64,000 nt of DNA from Sycobia sp. Sy_11. Its lineage: Eukaryota > Arthropoda > Insecta > Hymenoptera > Epichrysomallidae. A program made the translations under genes and the position numbers. Below are positions 1 to 12,156 of the stretch, piece by piece (the first letter of the stretch is position 1; every line of letters starts with the position of its first letter). The stretch is from positions 1,530,501 to 1,594,500 of the forward strand of contig JACCIC010000124.1 in the NCBI GenBank assembly GCA_018907035.1, in the 5' to 3' direction. The notes beneath the pieces were generated by a model that saw only the letters and a list, made by a program, of their open reading frames with translations, made no database searches and was not told where the DNA came from.

Positions 1-3000
1 AGAGAAGGAGCTTGCCGCGCGTCCTTAGCTGAGCTAGTCATCAGAAGTTGCAAACCAGGTTGTGTTCACGCGCGCAATGTTGTATCAGGTTAACACTGTG
101 CACCCGTTGTAACAAGGCCCCTGCCGCTTCACATGCATGACTAGCAGAAGGCGACTGTGTGTCGATGGCCATCCAGGTAGGAGCGCCCTGTTACAGTTTA
201 TAAAGATATATTTCTGTTTCTGTTCGATAATAACTGTTATACAAGCTTTTATACAATTCATAAGTTTGTGATTATTTATAATTTCTAAGGTCTTATTTAC
301 TTTCATACAATTGGAATGTCACCATAAGTGTAATATTCTACTAATTCATTACGGAATTTTATTATATAGTTTTTGTAGACGATAAATAAATATGTGTTAA
401 TTAGTTCTTTCTATTGAATTATTTCAGACAATCAACCTACAGTTGATAATTATCGTAGTTATAAATTATATCAAAAGATAACAATACGCTTTTAGTTTTA
501 TATTGATGGTAACAAATTAAAGCTTTATAATTGTAAATATTTTTATGGCATAAGCAGTTCTCGACAGTGGCTGATAGTTTGACTCGACTGAAAAGGGGTT
601 GCTGATTATGAGAAATTAAAATATTTATTTATCACTTTATACCATTTCTATTGTTGTAAATTTATAAGTTATTTATAGTTTTAAATGTATATTTAATATT
701 CTTCAATATTAAATAAAAATGAATAAATTAGTAAATTTATTATTTTTTGTAAATTTATAAATTACTTCTAGTTTTATATATTTATAATATATTTTAGATT
801 TGTTTAAGCAGTATATAAATAATAGTAATATACAAACGAATATAGACAAAAAAATTTTTTCTCTAAAGTCTATTACGTGAACGGTTAAAGTTGATCACAG
901 CTTTACCTCAATATTATTAATAATACCCACAGAAGTACCTCAATATTTTATAATGCAAATATATTGTATAAATATATAATTGATATAACCATTTCTCCAT
1001 TAATTATGTTAATTATTAATATTAATTTATAGTTGAAGATACGTATGATTAAATCGTAGTCGATCTTCTGAGGTTGTCCTCGATTGGTAGATGACTGTTC
1101 AAATGGTTCATAGGAATGGTTATCAGGCTCTTCAAGTGTCAGTATCCCACCTCTCTATTTTTCATCTACCCTACATCTTCAAAGTTCGATCCTGGATATA
1201 TACGAGTTCACAACGAAACCGTCAGTAAACGTGAAAGAGGTCGTGTAAGCGTTACCTTATAGTAAGATAAGCAAGTACATCCGAGACGAGCGTGGGAACA
1301 TCCGTGGGAATTGGCCCGTACATCACCAACGGACTACTAGCGCGTAAGTTAAAATTTTTAGTAAATAGAACAGCTATACAGAGACGCACACAAATGCTCA
1401 CATACCCGATTACACAAACAATTGTCAATAATGTGTATATAGTTTTTTAAAAGAATAAATAATGTTATTAAATTATGCTCTATAAAATAAACCTGTTTAT
1501 TTAGGACCCGCCTTCCACTGGAGTGGCCGGTACCGCAATTCTGCGTGAATAGTCGTTTCATAAAAATATTTTGTGCAATACTGTACACATATCTGTAGAT
1601 CTGTAAAGAATCTATAAACGAAATGATGCATGCAAATTCTCTTTCAGACAAAATAATAACAAATCCAAGAAAATTTTTTTATGTGGTATTCATGTAGTGA
1701 ATAAAAACACGATATATAATTACTATAAAATTAGACTAAAAAAATTTCATAAAATATAAAAAACATTAGGAGTAGATAGAGAACTCCTGTAAAGAAGAAT
1801 TATTTTATTTTATTTAAGAATAATACTTGAAATTACAGATTCCACATTAGATATTAAATACCAGATATTACTATCTTGCTTCATAAAGCCCATACAATCA
1901 TTGAAACTGTACGTAAACAAACTCTATAACATCAATGTTCTTTTATTCCTTATAAGGAGCTGAAAATGAAAAAATAAATATTTTGTTAATACGTATTTCC
2001 TAGTATATAACTGAAGAAAATTTTTTTTTCTCTATGATTATGACATTGCATTTATTCTACTATACAATAATGTGATAATTTTCGGGCAGTATCTTGGCCA
2101 AAAAAAAAATAAATTCATTCGGAAATTTAATTTAAATTCAATTTCATTTCAATTTTATTTCGAATAAAATGTTAGATTCATTATTCGGAGATTGGCTACT
2201 TATTCCAAATTTGATCTAATTTACAAAGCATATTTCAGGGATCATTATAAATAGATTTGAGTTTAACAGGAATCATTTGCGATACTGAACAAAAACAATA
2301 ATCTGTAAGGCTTGAAACAGACAAAGATTCTAATAAAAAATTTGTCTGTATTATAAAAAATTAAAACATACTAAATTAGAATTTAATGACTATATGTGAA
2401 TGATAATTTGTTGTAAAAGGGAAGACTCTCACTCATGAATCAGGCGCTTTGCGAAATCAGAGCCTTTACGAAATAGAGTTCTTCGATAATTTTTTTGGGA
2501 AAGAAAAAAACACCCGGTTGAAATGAAACATTCTGGATTTATTGTTATATATTTCAACAGTTTTCTCAAATTTTTTCGTTAAAGTAAATGTTATATTATT
2601 CTTGGCACAAGCATTTTGTGGAGGCACCTCCAGTGCGCATTTGTCATTCGACGGACAAACTGCAGAGCGTAATTTCCATCTGAAACAAAGAACCCAAGAA
2701 AAAGTTTATTTTTCAATAGTAGATCTTCTACTTAAATAACATAATTCAAGAAAAAGTAAAAAAATTAATAATTTTTCGCAAACTGAAGAAAAAAAATCCT
2801 TTTTTTGGAAGAAAATTTCACATTAGATCGTTTAATAGGTTAATTTTAACTTTTTTAAGATTTGTTCAAAATAAACTAGAAGAGAATTTAATTCCAAATA
2901 CAATCTATTTTGTCTGTTGTCGTTAGGATATTTAGTTTTTGCCCTATCTGTCCTGTGAATCAGGCAAAATTGTAAAAATGAAAACTCGAGAAACCGCGCG

Positions 3001-3090
3001 TCATAGTTATTATATAAAAAAATTTTTAATTTTTACTCATAATTACCATATTAATATGCTAATCTGTGATTCCTGCTGAATAGAGTTGCC
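1..3090. other. AT-rich intergenic DNA, no gene recognised
   Basis: Stop codons are dense in all frames and no protein motif is recognisable. Two less AT-rich patches stand out, at about 1-190 and 1075-1345. The second ends in a splice-donor-like string (GCGCGTAAGT near 1340), so a small untranslated or coding exon cannot be excluded, but I see no coding signature. An AGTTCGATCC string near 1183 resembles a tRNA T-loop, but its flanks do not pair. Confidence 0.5.
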
Positions 3091-3389
3091 TTCAGACTCT
3101 TGAAAAACTGCATTTCGCTCAAATGTTCTGGCTTCTACACTGGACAAAATTACGCTTTCCGCCTTTTTCGGCGAATTTTTGAATTGCTGTCCCATTTTTA
3201 AATCTAGTAACTACACGGGTTTCGATACTGTACTGTAACCTTCAATGACATTCTTCAAGGATTTAACCAGCAATCTCGACCATTTTAATGCCTGCGTAGA
3301 GGTATTTAGGTGTCATCCGCCACACATTGGAATTGTGTGAAAAACCACCTCGTTAGCAGCTCGTCCTTAGATAGTGTTTCACGACATGT

Positions 3390-4000
3390 TCGTTAATTAG
3401 ACATCGCGAATGTTTAAAAGAAGCCAAGGTGTTTGTCGCTTGAGCTTTGTGCCACTAACATCAGCTGCGTTAAAGAATAACGGTATCTCTAGTTGCAGAT
3501 TGATTGAAGAATTTAATGTAATACCAAAATTTAACGATCAACGTAATATAACGAACGACTTGACAAAAAGAGAGTGTACGCGCATTTCGTTTCTCATGCA
3601 CGGTAGAGCACCATCACATACCGTGGCAACTAACAGTCAATTTTAGGCTAAAAAAATGGTTCCTGTACTCAGCCGCCCAACATACTCGCCTGATTTGAGT
3701 CCCTCTGTTTCCTGCTTCACTACTTCCAGTTTCCAAAATGAAAAATAAACTTGAAATAAAACCAGCTTACGTCGATAGACGAGATATAAGAAGCTGTGTG
3801 AACGAAATTAAAAAGTATTCCAAAAGATGAGTTTTAAAAAGCATGAAAAGACTGGAAGATCTTGCCAACTTGTATATTACTTTCAATGGAGACTATTTTG
3901 AATAAAAAGCTTGAATAAAAATTTTGAATAAAAGTTCATTTATTGCCTCTTTTGTTCCCTTAGTTTTAAAACTTTTCCAACACACTGTGTAGATTCATCT
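3390..4000 (+). pseudogene. Degenerate mariner-like transposase, C-terminal part
   Basis: Three-frame reading of the plus strand recovers mariner landmarks in order. HGRAPSHT (about 3599-3622) stands where the family has its second catalytic Asp, here replaced by Gly. A PTYSPDLSPS segment follows (about 3686-3715), then KMKNKLEIKP, and a terminal block ending NLYITFNGDYFE (about 3869-3904). Several frameshifts and stops separate them, so no protein can be made. The element probably ends near 3995 at an ACACACTGTGTA-type terminus; I could not find a matching left inverted repeat, so the 5' border is unknown. This belongs to a different mariner lineage from the intact copy at 7933-9218. The mariner assignment is good; the subfamily is unknown. 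Confidence 0.7.
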
Positions 4001-4387
4001 AAATTTTTTTTTGCAACAGAAAGTCAAGATCTGCTAATCAATTAGTATAGCAACGTTTAACTTATTGATTACATACACTGGTTTTGGAACACGTAGATTG
4101 CTTATAATATGACATTAATCAGTATAGCTGTTTAAAATACTAAATAATGCATAGCAAGGAAAAAAATTTTTTTACCTTTTGTTATATATATATATATATA
4201 CTAGCATCGCCCGTTTCAACTTCATCCAAGATAATAATTCAACCGATTACTTAAACAATTCAATAATATCTAAGTAAATTGTATTCTATGTATAAAAATC
4301 TATATTACTATAAATAATTGACCGTAATTTACTTATCGTTGCTTCTGTATATACAATATGTACGTACCGAATGTACAAACGTATTTA

Positions 4388-4390
<3 letters not shown>

Positions 4391-4442
<52 letters not shown>
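4391..4442. repeat. (AT)n microsatellite
   Basis: A long uninterrupted AT run. Shorter AT runs occur at about 4180-4202 and 4923-4952. Open frames of alternating Ile and Tyr across these runs are artefacts. Confidence 0.95.
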
Positions 4443-4443
<1 letters not shown>

Positions 4444-4921
4444 GTATATACATATATACTTTTCTTTTATATATATATACATATATACATTTGGAAACTT
4501 ATTAATTTTATCAGATGTATGCGCGCTAAATTGATAACGAATAAACAATTAATAATTATTAACAATAAAATGTTATAATAAAATTAGATAACAACAATAA
4601 CAATAAATAATTAAATAAATAATTATAACGAATTATAAAATCGATGGGTGAAGTTGAATGTACCTGTATAAATACAATTATGCAATCATGTATAAACAAA
4701 TAAAATCAATAATTTTTAAATAAACAATGAGCGCGCGTACACATACTGATGTAAGACTAATAAGCGTTTATGCGAATATTACATGCATGAAACATACACA
4801 TGTGTATAAATATAAAGCGTTGAATAGAAAGAAATACACATATATGTAAAGATATGTGTTACGTATACTGATATACGTAGATATGAAGGCATAAACGCTT
4901 AGTAAAAGTACGATAGAACAG

Positions 4922-4954
<33 letters not shown>

Positions 4955-4969
4955 GTATAGCTGACACTC

Positions 4970-5460
4970 GGACCGGTGTGGATGTATATGCGTGGACGTT
5001 GCACGTTAAACATATACCCGCGCGGTGCATATACATCTATGCGCTGCGCGGCGAGCCTATACGGAGAGTAAGAGTGCAGAGCGAAAGAGAGAGAGAGAGA
5101 GAGAGGTCCGAGTGTGCGAGAGAGATGGTTGCGCGCAGCGCGCGCTCGGTACTAGGTATCCATGTGTACTGTGCCTCGGCCGGCTACAAAATGAAAAGTG
5201 CGTGCGCAGCGCGCGTAGTGGGGCTAGGCCAATCACAGCGCGCTGTACGAGAGAGAGAGAGAGAGAGCAATGTGCGGCACCGTAGGAAGGGGGAGAGACA
5301 CAGCTCAGCGAGAGCTGCGATCAAGCGATGCGTTCGATCCCCGCGGCGCCGGTAGCCCAAGCGAGTTTGCTGTCGATTCTTGCGTGCGCCACTGAGATTT
5401 TTCTTGGCTGAAAAATCGTGATATGAACAGTAAAAGCAATCCTCGACAAAGACTAAAATG
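4970..5460. other. GC/CpG-rich patch with (GA)n tracts
   Basis: This patch is clearly richer in CpG than its surroundings and holds two short GA tracts (about 5085-5105 and 5248-5267). Open frames cross it on both strands, but their composition is Arg/Glu low complexity from the GA tracts, so I do not call a gene. It lies just upstream of the copia fragment and could be part of an older repeat or a CpG-rich regulatory stretch. Confidence 0.4.
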
Positions 5461-5614
5461 ATATAAATTTTAGCACTGCCTAACGCCAATGGTGGTCGGT
5501 CCGGCGGCACGATGCTGAATGTTTAAGCTTTCGTCAAGTGGCTTAACATTGAGGCAATTAAATATGCGTACACTTGACTGCGTGTCGGGGCGCCAATGTG
5601 TGTGTACTGCTACG

Positions 5615-6560
5615 ACACTAAATATATGCGAGCAAATATATACGGGCAACAACGAAAGAAAAATAGATGAAACAATCAAAACAATAAGTAAAGAATTTAA
5701 AGTAAAAATATTTAAAAAACCTAAGGAGTTTCTCGGTATTAACATATGTCGCGATAAAATAAAAGGCAAAATGAAATTATCACAAACCAAGTTCATTGAA
5801 AACATGCTAAAACGATTCGGTTTTGAACAAACTCGAGCAGTGGGAACACCGATAACGCAGAACGATGTTTCTAATCTAGATAGGAAAAACCGAGAAGAAA
5901 CCGAATATAACAAGAAAGACATACCGAACACATTATACAGGGAAGCTGTAGGTTAGTTACTTTATCTAGCAAACACCACCAGGCCGGATATATCATATGC
6001 GGTCAACGTTCCAAGCAGACACCAAATAAATCCTATCAATTTCGAATGCAAAATGGTAACCAGAGATTTCCAATACTTAGCAGGTACGAAAGAGCTAGGC
6101 TTAATATACAAAGGGGCCGATGAATCACTTACAGCTTACTCCGACGCGAGTTTATCCGATTGCAAAGACTCGCTAACATGCGGCTATATCATTAAACTGT
6201 ATGGAGACATAGTTGGCTAGAAGACGCAAAAACAGCCAAGTGTAGCTCTGTCTAATTGTCAGGCGGAATACGTGGCGATGAGTAACGCGTGTCAGGAGAT
6301 CGTCACGTTACACAACTCCGTGAAAATTATTCTCCGGAAAGATTTGTATCCAGTCACGTTATAGTGCGATAATCAGGCAGCTCAGGCATGCGCAAAAACA
6401 GACGGTAGCAGCAAGCTCAGGCGCATAATCGAACGCAAAGAACATTATATTAAAGAATGCATTAGTAAAGGGTTAGTCGATATCAAATGGGTTAAATCGC
6501 CAAATCAACTAGCAGATATATTTACTATAGGGTTAAGCATTGATATAGGGTTAAACACAC
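5615..6560 (+). pseudogene. Copia-type pol fragment: end of reverse transcriptase plus RNase H
   Basis: A single reading frame runs through this stretch, closed only by three in-frame TAG codons at 5954-5956, 6218-6220 and 6362-6364. It starts in the reverse transcriptase thumb (ITKTISKEF-like run, then PKEFLGINI). It continues through TRPDISYAV, which is diagnostic of Ty1/copia, and then an RNase H domain with YSDASLSD, QAEYVAMS, CDNQAAQ and an EHYIKE block. This is the C-terminal end of a copia polyprotein; gag, protease, integrase and the RT palm are absent upstream. Point nonsense without frameshift suggests moderate age. The 3' LTR follows at 6789. At least one stop probably replaced a Trp codon in the RNase H domain (inference from family position). 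Confidence 0.88.
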
Positions 6561-6776
6561 GTTAGGCTGACCACGCCCATACTTAACAATTAACATATTT
6601 CTCTAAATTGCAGAATGCAGTGAGGAAGATTGGAGCGAGGTTGAGCAATAAAGAAAAAGCAATCAATAAATGGAAAAGAAATCTAAAGCAAGCCCTCCTT
6701 GATACATCCAATATCAAGTAATAAGAAAAGACAGTACAAATATGCACGGATGTAATCGATTAAATGCATCTGTGCT

Positions 6777-7111
<335 letters not shown>

Positions 7112-7139
7112 TGCATATTAGATATGGCTTCGATGGAGA

Positions 7140-7830
7140 AAATTGTACTTTCGAGTTCGAGCGGTCGAAACAGATGTCTAAGTGTCTCGAGATGACGTTT
7201 ACAGAGACTGTTATGTTCGGACTATAGGAAAGATCTCGTGATGACTGCTATAGAGTTTAGTGTTGAGAATGTAGAATACAATGTTCACGTATCCTGGCAT
7301 GATTCTTACTGGGAGTGTGCATGTTCGAATGATAGAATTCGAATCTCTTCATATAAGTCGTACTCACCTACCTGGACATTGCTTCCCACCAACTACACAT
7401 GACACTCACCGTAGAAGTCGTTCCAAATCATCTGGAAATCGCATTCTATCGTCCAACATGAAACTCTCCGTAGAAGTCATCCCGTCATATCGGGACATCG
7501 TCTTCTACCGTCCGAACACAAAATTTCCCGTTTGAAGTCGTTACAAAACACCTGGAAGTCGTATTCTACCGTCCCAATATGAATATTCCCATAGAAGTCG
7601 TTTCTAGATATTTTAACGTCGTTTTCTATCAACCAAATACAATACTCCCCGTAGAAATCGTCCAAAGATACCTGAATATTGCATTCTATCATCCGGACAC
7701 AAAACTCCCCGTAGAAGTTGTCCGACATACTTGAACAAAGTTTTTTATCAACTAAATACAATATTCACCGTAGAAATCGCCCAGAGACATCTGGTCATCG
7801 CAATCTATCATTCGAACCTGATACATAGTT
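7140..7830. repeat. ~60-bp tandem array with an internal orientation switch
   Basis: From about 7349 to 7830 there are roughly eight units of 59-61 bp, each starting near GTAGAAGTCGTCC and containing CCTGGACATCG and TTCTACCGTCCGAACACAA-like segments. From about 7140 to 7348 the same unit is present in reverse complement, for example GGGAGTGTGCATGTTCGAAT, the mirror of the later ACACAAAACTCCC part. The two halves could therefore fold back on each other. Translated on the minus strand the direct half gives a 20-residue periodic peptide (DFYGE recurring every 20 residues). I regard this as a consequence of the 60-bp period, not a gene. Confidence 0.8.
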
Positions 7831-7932
7831 TCGAGGTTGTTGGTAACGAACCCTATTTTGTCATCATTTCTTTTGTTCAAACTAAAAAAAAAACATAGTC
7901 TCATGTGACAATTATGAAGTAAATATAATGTA

Positions 7933-9218
7933 TCAGGTATGTGAATAAGTCTTTCCCGTTTTTTTTCAAATTTTGAGCCTTTATTGTGAAAAAATGGTTA
8001 CAAATGAATTATTGAAAGTATTGGCCATCGCTAGCTACAACTTTTTCCCATCTTTCTGGCAACATACGAATCCCGTTGCGAAAAAATTCGACCGGTTTGG
8101 CCTCTATCCAGTCATCCACCCATTTTTTGGCTTCCTCGTAGGAATGGAAGTGCTGGTCAGCCAGGCCATGCGTCATCGATCTGAAGAGATGGTAATCAGA
8201 CGGAGCAACGTCTGGACTATACGGCGGGTGGGGTAGGACTTCCCATTTGAGCGTTTCTAAGTATGTTTTCACCGGTGGTGCAACATGTGGGCGAGCATTG
8301 TCATATTGCAAAATAACTTTGTCGTGCCTGTCGGAGTATTGTGGCCGTTTTTCTCGCAGTGCGCGGCTCAAACGCATCAATTGTCGTCGATAGACCTCGC
8401 CTGTGATCCTTTCATTCGGTTTCAGAAGCTCATAGTAAACCACACCTAGCTGGTCCCACCATATACAGAGCATGAGCTTGGCGCCATGAATATTTGGCTT
8501 GGCCGTCGATGATGATGTATGGCCGGGTAGTCCCCATGATTTTCTTCGCTTCGGATTATCGTAACGTATCCACTTTTCATCGCCAGTTACGATACGATGC
8601 AGAAAACCCTTTCTTTTATGTCGCTGAAGCAGCTGTTCGCAAGTGAAAAAACGCCGTTCGACGTCTCTCAGCTTCAGTTCGTACGACACCCAATTTCCTT
8701 GCTTTTGGATCATTCCCATGGCTTTCAAACGCTTGGAAATGGTTGTTCGGTCAACTCCCAATGCTTCAGCAAGTTCTTCTTGCGTTTGACAAGAATCTTC
8801 ATCAAGCAAAGTCGCCAATTCTCGATCTTCAAAGATTTGCGGCCGCCCGGAACGCTCCTTGTCTTCCACGTCGAAATCACCGCTTTTGAAGCGTCGAAAC
8901 CATCCGCGAACACTTGAATCATCGACACAACCTTCTCCATAAGCTTCCTGAAGAAATCGATGCGTCTCGGCAGCAGATTTCTTCAAATGGAACCAATAAA
9001 GTGAAACTTCCCGCAAATGACGTCGACTCGGCTCAAATTTCGACATTTTCACGATATCAAAAATTTATGATGCGAAAAAATTTTAACTAATGTGTTAGTA
9101 TGGAATTGTTGACATATGAATAAGCTTTGATTATGACATATGTAACCATTGAATACTCGCACAGTATTGGTAGCGCCATCTCTTACAAAAAACGGGAAAG
9201 ACTTATTCACACTCCTAA
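7933..9218 (-). mobile_element. Complete mariner transposon with TIRs and TA target duplication
   Basis: Imperfect terminal inverted repeats of about 32 bp share GTGAATAAGTCTTTCCCG. The left end starts TCAGGTATGTG at 7933 and the right end, read inward, starts TTAGGAGTGTG at 9218. TA dinucleotides at 7931-7932 and 9219-9220 are the target duplication. The length is 1286 bp, the normal size for mariner. It carries one uninterrupted transposase frame on the minus strand (8009-9052). The homologous repeat at 18.0-19.4 kb has a single TA at the same spot and no insert, giving a natural empty site. The copy is therefore younger than the repeat duplication. Confidence 0.95.
8009..9052 (-). CDS. Mariner transposase, intact 347-residue frame
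   Basis: The protein cuts and pastes the mariner DNA by binding the TIRs and inserting at TA. Residues 1-120 hold the paired helix-turn-helix DNA-binding region, with WFRRFKSGDFDVEDKERSGR between the two halves and an ALGVDRTTISKRL recognition-helix segment in the second. The catalytic domain keeps all three acidic residues: TGDEKW, QYDNARPH and APSDYHLF. Exactly 34 residues separate the second and third Asp, the D,D34D spacing that defines mariner. A YSPDVAPSD box and a C-terminal LPERWEKVVASDG block are present. Length matches the family (about 340-350). The start ATG at 9050-9052 lies about 170 bp inside the right end; TAA at 8009-8011 closes the frame. I see no stop, frameshift or missing catalytic residue, so it may be active or recently active; expression cannot be judged. 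Confidence 0.95.
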   Translation of the reverse strand: MKMSKFEPSRRHLREVSLYWFHLKKSAAETHRFLQEAYGEGCVDDSSVRGWFRRFKSGDFDVEDKERSGRPQIFEDRELATLLDEDSCQTQEELAEALGVDRTTISKRLKAMGMIQKQGNWVSYELKLRDVERRFFTCEQLLQRHKRKGFLHRIVTGDEKWIRYDNPKRRKSWGLPGHTSSSTAKPNIHGAKLMLCIWWDQLGVVYYELLKPNERITGEVYRRQLMRLSRALREKRPQYSDRHDKVILQYDNARPHVAPPVKTYLETLKWEVLPHPPYSPDVAPSDYHLFRSMTHGLADQHFHSYEEAKKWVDDWIEAKPVEFFRNGIRMLPERWEKVVASDGQYFQ

Positions 9219-9306
9219 TATAATAACAGAAATATAATTCGTCGTCACGAATTATATTCAATATGATTTGGCATACAGAACCATTTTATAACAGAAGGAG
9301 AAAGAA

Positions 9307-9309
<3 letters not shown>

Positions 9310-9389
<80 letters not shown>
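9310..9389. repeat. (GA)n microsatellite
   Basis: About 40 uninterrupted GA units. A GA run occurs at the same relative place in the second copy of the composite repeat (19108-19163). Confidence 0.95.
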
Positions 9390-9393
<4 letters not shown>

Positions 9394-9713
9394 CCCATGT
9401 ACGAGAAAATAGAATTTACAAAAATCAAAAGATATCCCGAAGATGTGAGAGTAGTGTCAGATTAACCAGAAGAACAAAAAAGATAATACCGACTAACATC
9501 ATACCTTCTTTACGATACGAATCTCCAAGTTGGATATGAACATTCGTTTGAGCGGGCCTGGTATTAATACTTTAAGCGGACTACTTTGAGTTGATGTTCG
9601 TGATTTAGGATGCCACCTAGTAGCCGCTGGTGAAACTGATTGTAAAAACCATTAGCTTAATTTATTGATGAAAGTGAAATGATTTTCCATAAAAAACATA
9701 GCCTATGTCCTTC

Positions 9714-11557
9714 CCAAGATAATATAGAATTCATGTCAAATTTCAGAATTATCGGTTCTGTAGTTTTTTCGATTATCGTGTACAAACAAAAACACGCTTT
9801 GTCTTTAGAAATTAGTATGATATAATATGTGTTACGGACTATACTCTTTGAATGCGTTATTTATGTTATGTATATGTTCCGCTGAGACTTAGTTTAAGAG
9901 GAAATAGTAACATTAATATTATATTAGTTTACTTTTAAAACATTGGTCATTTTAGTTTAACATTATATATCATTTTAGATAACATTATACGTAAGGTATT
10001 TTTAAAATAATTAAAACAGTATAAGAAAATGCGTATCAAAAATATATTTTATTTTTCTTAATTTGAAGTGTTCAATTTCTAAGAGATTTGAGATTAAGTT
10101 TATAAATATGTGGTGCGATATAATGCAAGCTTTGTTAAGCATGAATCAAGCATTAGTTTCTTTAAAATTTTGAAATATATAGTTGTAAGAAAATGAAATA
10201 ATATATGTTATTGATATGATGATCTTTATTATTTAGCGCTAAATTCTGAATAGTGTTTAATTTAAGATTAGCAAATAAGACGATACTGATATGTCTCTCC
10301 TTACGATTATTAAATTTAAGAATATACAAAAGCTTCGATAGTTTGATTATATAATCTCCGCGGACTAAACACAAAAGAAATGTAACACCTCAGACAAAGC
10401 GGCTATGCATTAAACGGCTTGAGTAAATTATTTAAATAAAAATTTATGTAAAGCAAAGACAAGAAAAGAAAGATTTAATAAACGAAATTATTGAAATGTA
10501 TGGTTTAAACGATCGTATGAACAATATAGAAAATCTATGCACTAGAAATCGCTAGCGAACTCTCGTTACTGGCCAAATTATGTATACAAATAAGATATAT
10601 GTTTGAACCGTGCCGTGACGAGAAAACCAAAGATTTTTACTTAAAATGGCTTGTACACGGTTTCACAAATAAGGTGGCCGAATACTTGCTATTCAGAAAA
10701 TCTTGAGGTTTTCGAAAGAGGTCAAATGGTTATGCTTCCTAAAAGCATTGATCCGTGCTCTGATGGGAAATTCGGATATTTTCCTTAAACGAAATCCTTT
10801 CTACAGACATATTGAAATAGGTCGTATTCTGGCTTTCGGAAAATATCGAGAATTTCAAAATCAGGGGACGAGTACGGTTGGCCACCTCGGGCTCTCTGTT
10901 AGTCTGGCTGCGTGAAGAGTTTGGGCTGCGATTTGTGAGTGGAGCTTATTGCTCGCAATTGGACGCCTTTGTAATAGGATACAAAGGTTATAAAACAATG
11001 CTGTTCAAGCGTGCGCGCATTATTCCTTACTCGTCTGTAATAAGGCTATTTTCATTTATTTTAACATTTTCATTTTAACGTTTATAATAAACTTATTTTA
11101 TATGAATTTGTACTTGTTTCTTTTACCATTCTGTGTTATTTAACCCAGCATTTGTTCATTATAATATGATATATATATATTTACATTTGTTTATATTTCT
11201 TTGTTAAATGTATAAAAATAAGTTTATTTTGAATGAACTAGTGCTATTTTAAAAATTTTTGTAATTCAGTACCACATAAGAACATTGCGAATTTGCAACG
11301 TTGCTGTTGCAAAAGCAAAATGTCAAGCAAAGAATTCTATTCATCAGCAAATAAAGATTTTAAAGTGATAATTTTATTCAGTTATGTAATGCGTAGTATT
11401 TATATTTATAGTTTTATGTATTTATAATAAGCCCTTACTAATGGCGAAACAAAAATATTTGTTTAAAAACTGGATATTTTAGTAGTATCTTTGTAACGAC
11501 TATGATTTTCGCTGTAGAACTGGCCTTTATATAAAATTTGAAATATGTTAGTCATGG
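9714..11557. other. AT-rich DNA; old repeat tail at its left edge
   Basis: The first 120 bases (CCTATGTCCTTCCCAAGATA, then ATCGGTTCTGTAGTTTTTTCG and a GTACAAACAAAAACAC run) resemble a tail motif I associate with dispersed insect repeats; this is recollection, not a match I could test. The rest is AT-rich with no coding signal. A moderately GC-richer stretch at about 10600-10980 has short open frames without recognisable motifs. Confidence 0.45.
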
Positions 11558-12094
11558 GAAAAGTTATGGAAATTACTTAAGAAAAACATGTACAAAATAA
11601 GGTAAAAAGAGTGCTATTAAGATTTGCATCGGATTCTCTTTTAATATATAAATATAATTAGTGGCTTGGTATGTTGAGAGCTGTTTAGAGCCAGCCAAAC
11701 ATAAATCCATAAATCCAATCCAATCTAAGACTAACTGGAGAGCAAAATTAATGTTGATGCACGTATATACAAGGTCAGTACATACTTCGCGACTACCTGC
11801 TTCTCTCCCGTGACGAACAGGCACTCCTGAGAAAAGTTATGGAAATTACTTAAGAAAAATATGTACAAAATAAGGTAAAGAGTGCTATTAAGATTTGCAT
11901 CGGATTCTCTTTTAATATATAAATATAATTAGTGGCTTAGCATGTTGAGAGCTGTTTAGAGCCAGCCAAATATAAATCCATAAATCCAATCCAATCTAAG
12001 ACTAACTGGAGAGCAAAATTAATGTTGATGCACGTATATACAAGGTCAGTACATACTTCGCGACTACCTGCTTCTCTCCTGTGACGAACAGGCA
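11558..12094. repeat. Tandem duplication of a 273-bp unit
   Basis: The unit starting GAAAAGTTATGGAAATTACT at 11558 is repeated from 11831 with only scattered substitutions and a few single-base indels. Both copies contain TTTGCATCGGATTCTCTTTT and end near GTGACGAACAGGCA. The near identity implies a recent event. No open frame is maintained across the units and I recognise no element in them. Confidence 0.9.
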
Positions 12095-12156
12095 GTCCAC
12101 TTTCCTCTCTCGCACCTGATTCAACTTTTCCGAACTTCGGATGATCGGGCCAATTA

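Noticed and set aside
1060..1250. tRNA-like T-loop string AGTTCGATCC
   Set aside because: The flanking bases do not form a T stem, and no acceptor or D arm can be drawn.
5184..5931. Minus-strand frames opposite the copia fragment
   Set aside because: They are shadows of the plus-strand copia reading frame and of GA-rich DNA, without motifs of their own.
7477..7761. Minus-strand open frame with a 20-residue DFYGE repeat
   Set aside because: The period equals the 60-bp DNA repeat, it has no upstream or downstream gene structure, and copy 2 does not keep the frame. It reads as satellite DNA.
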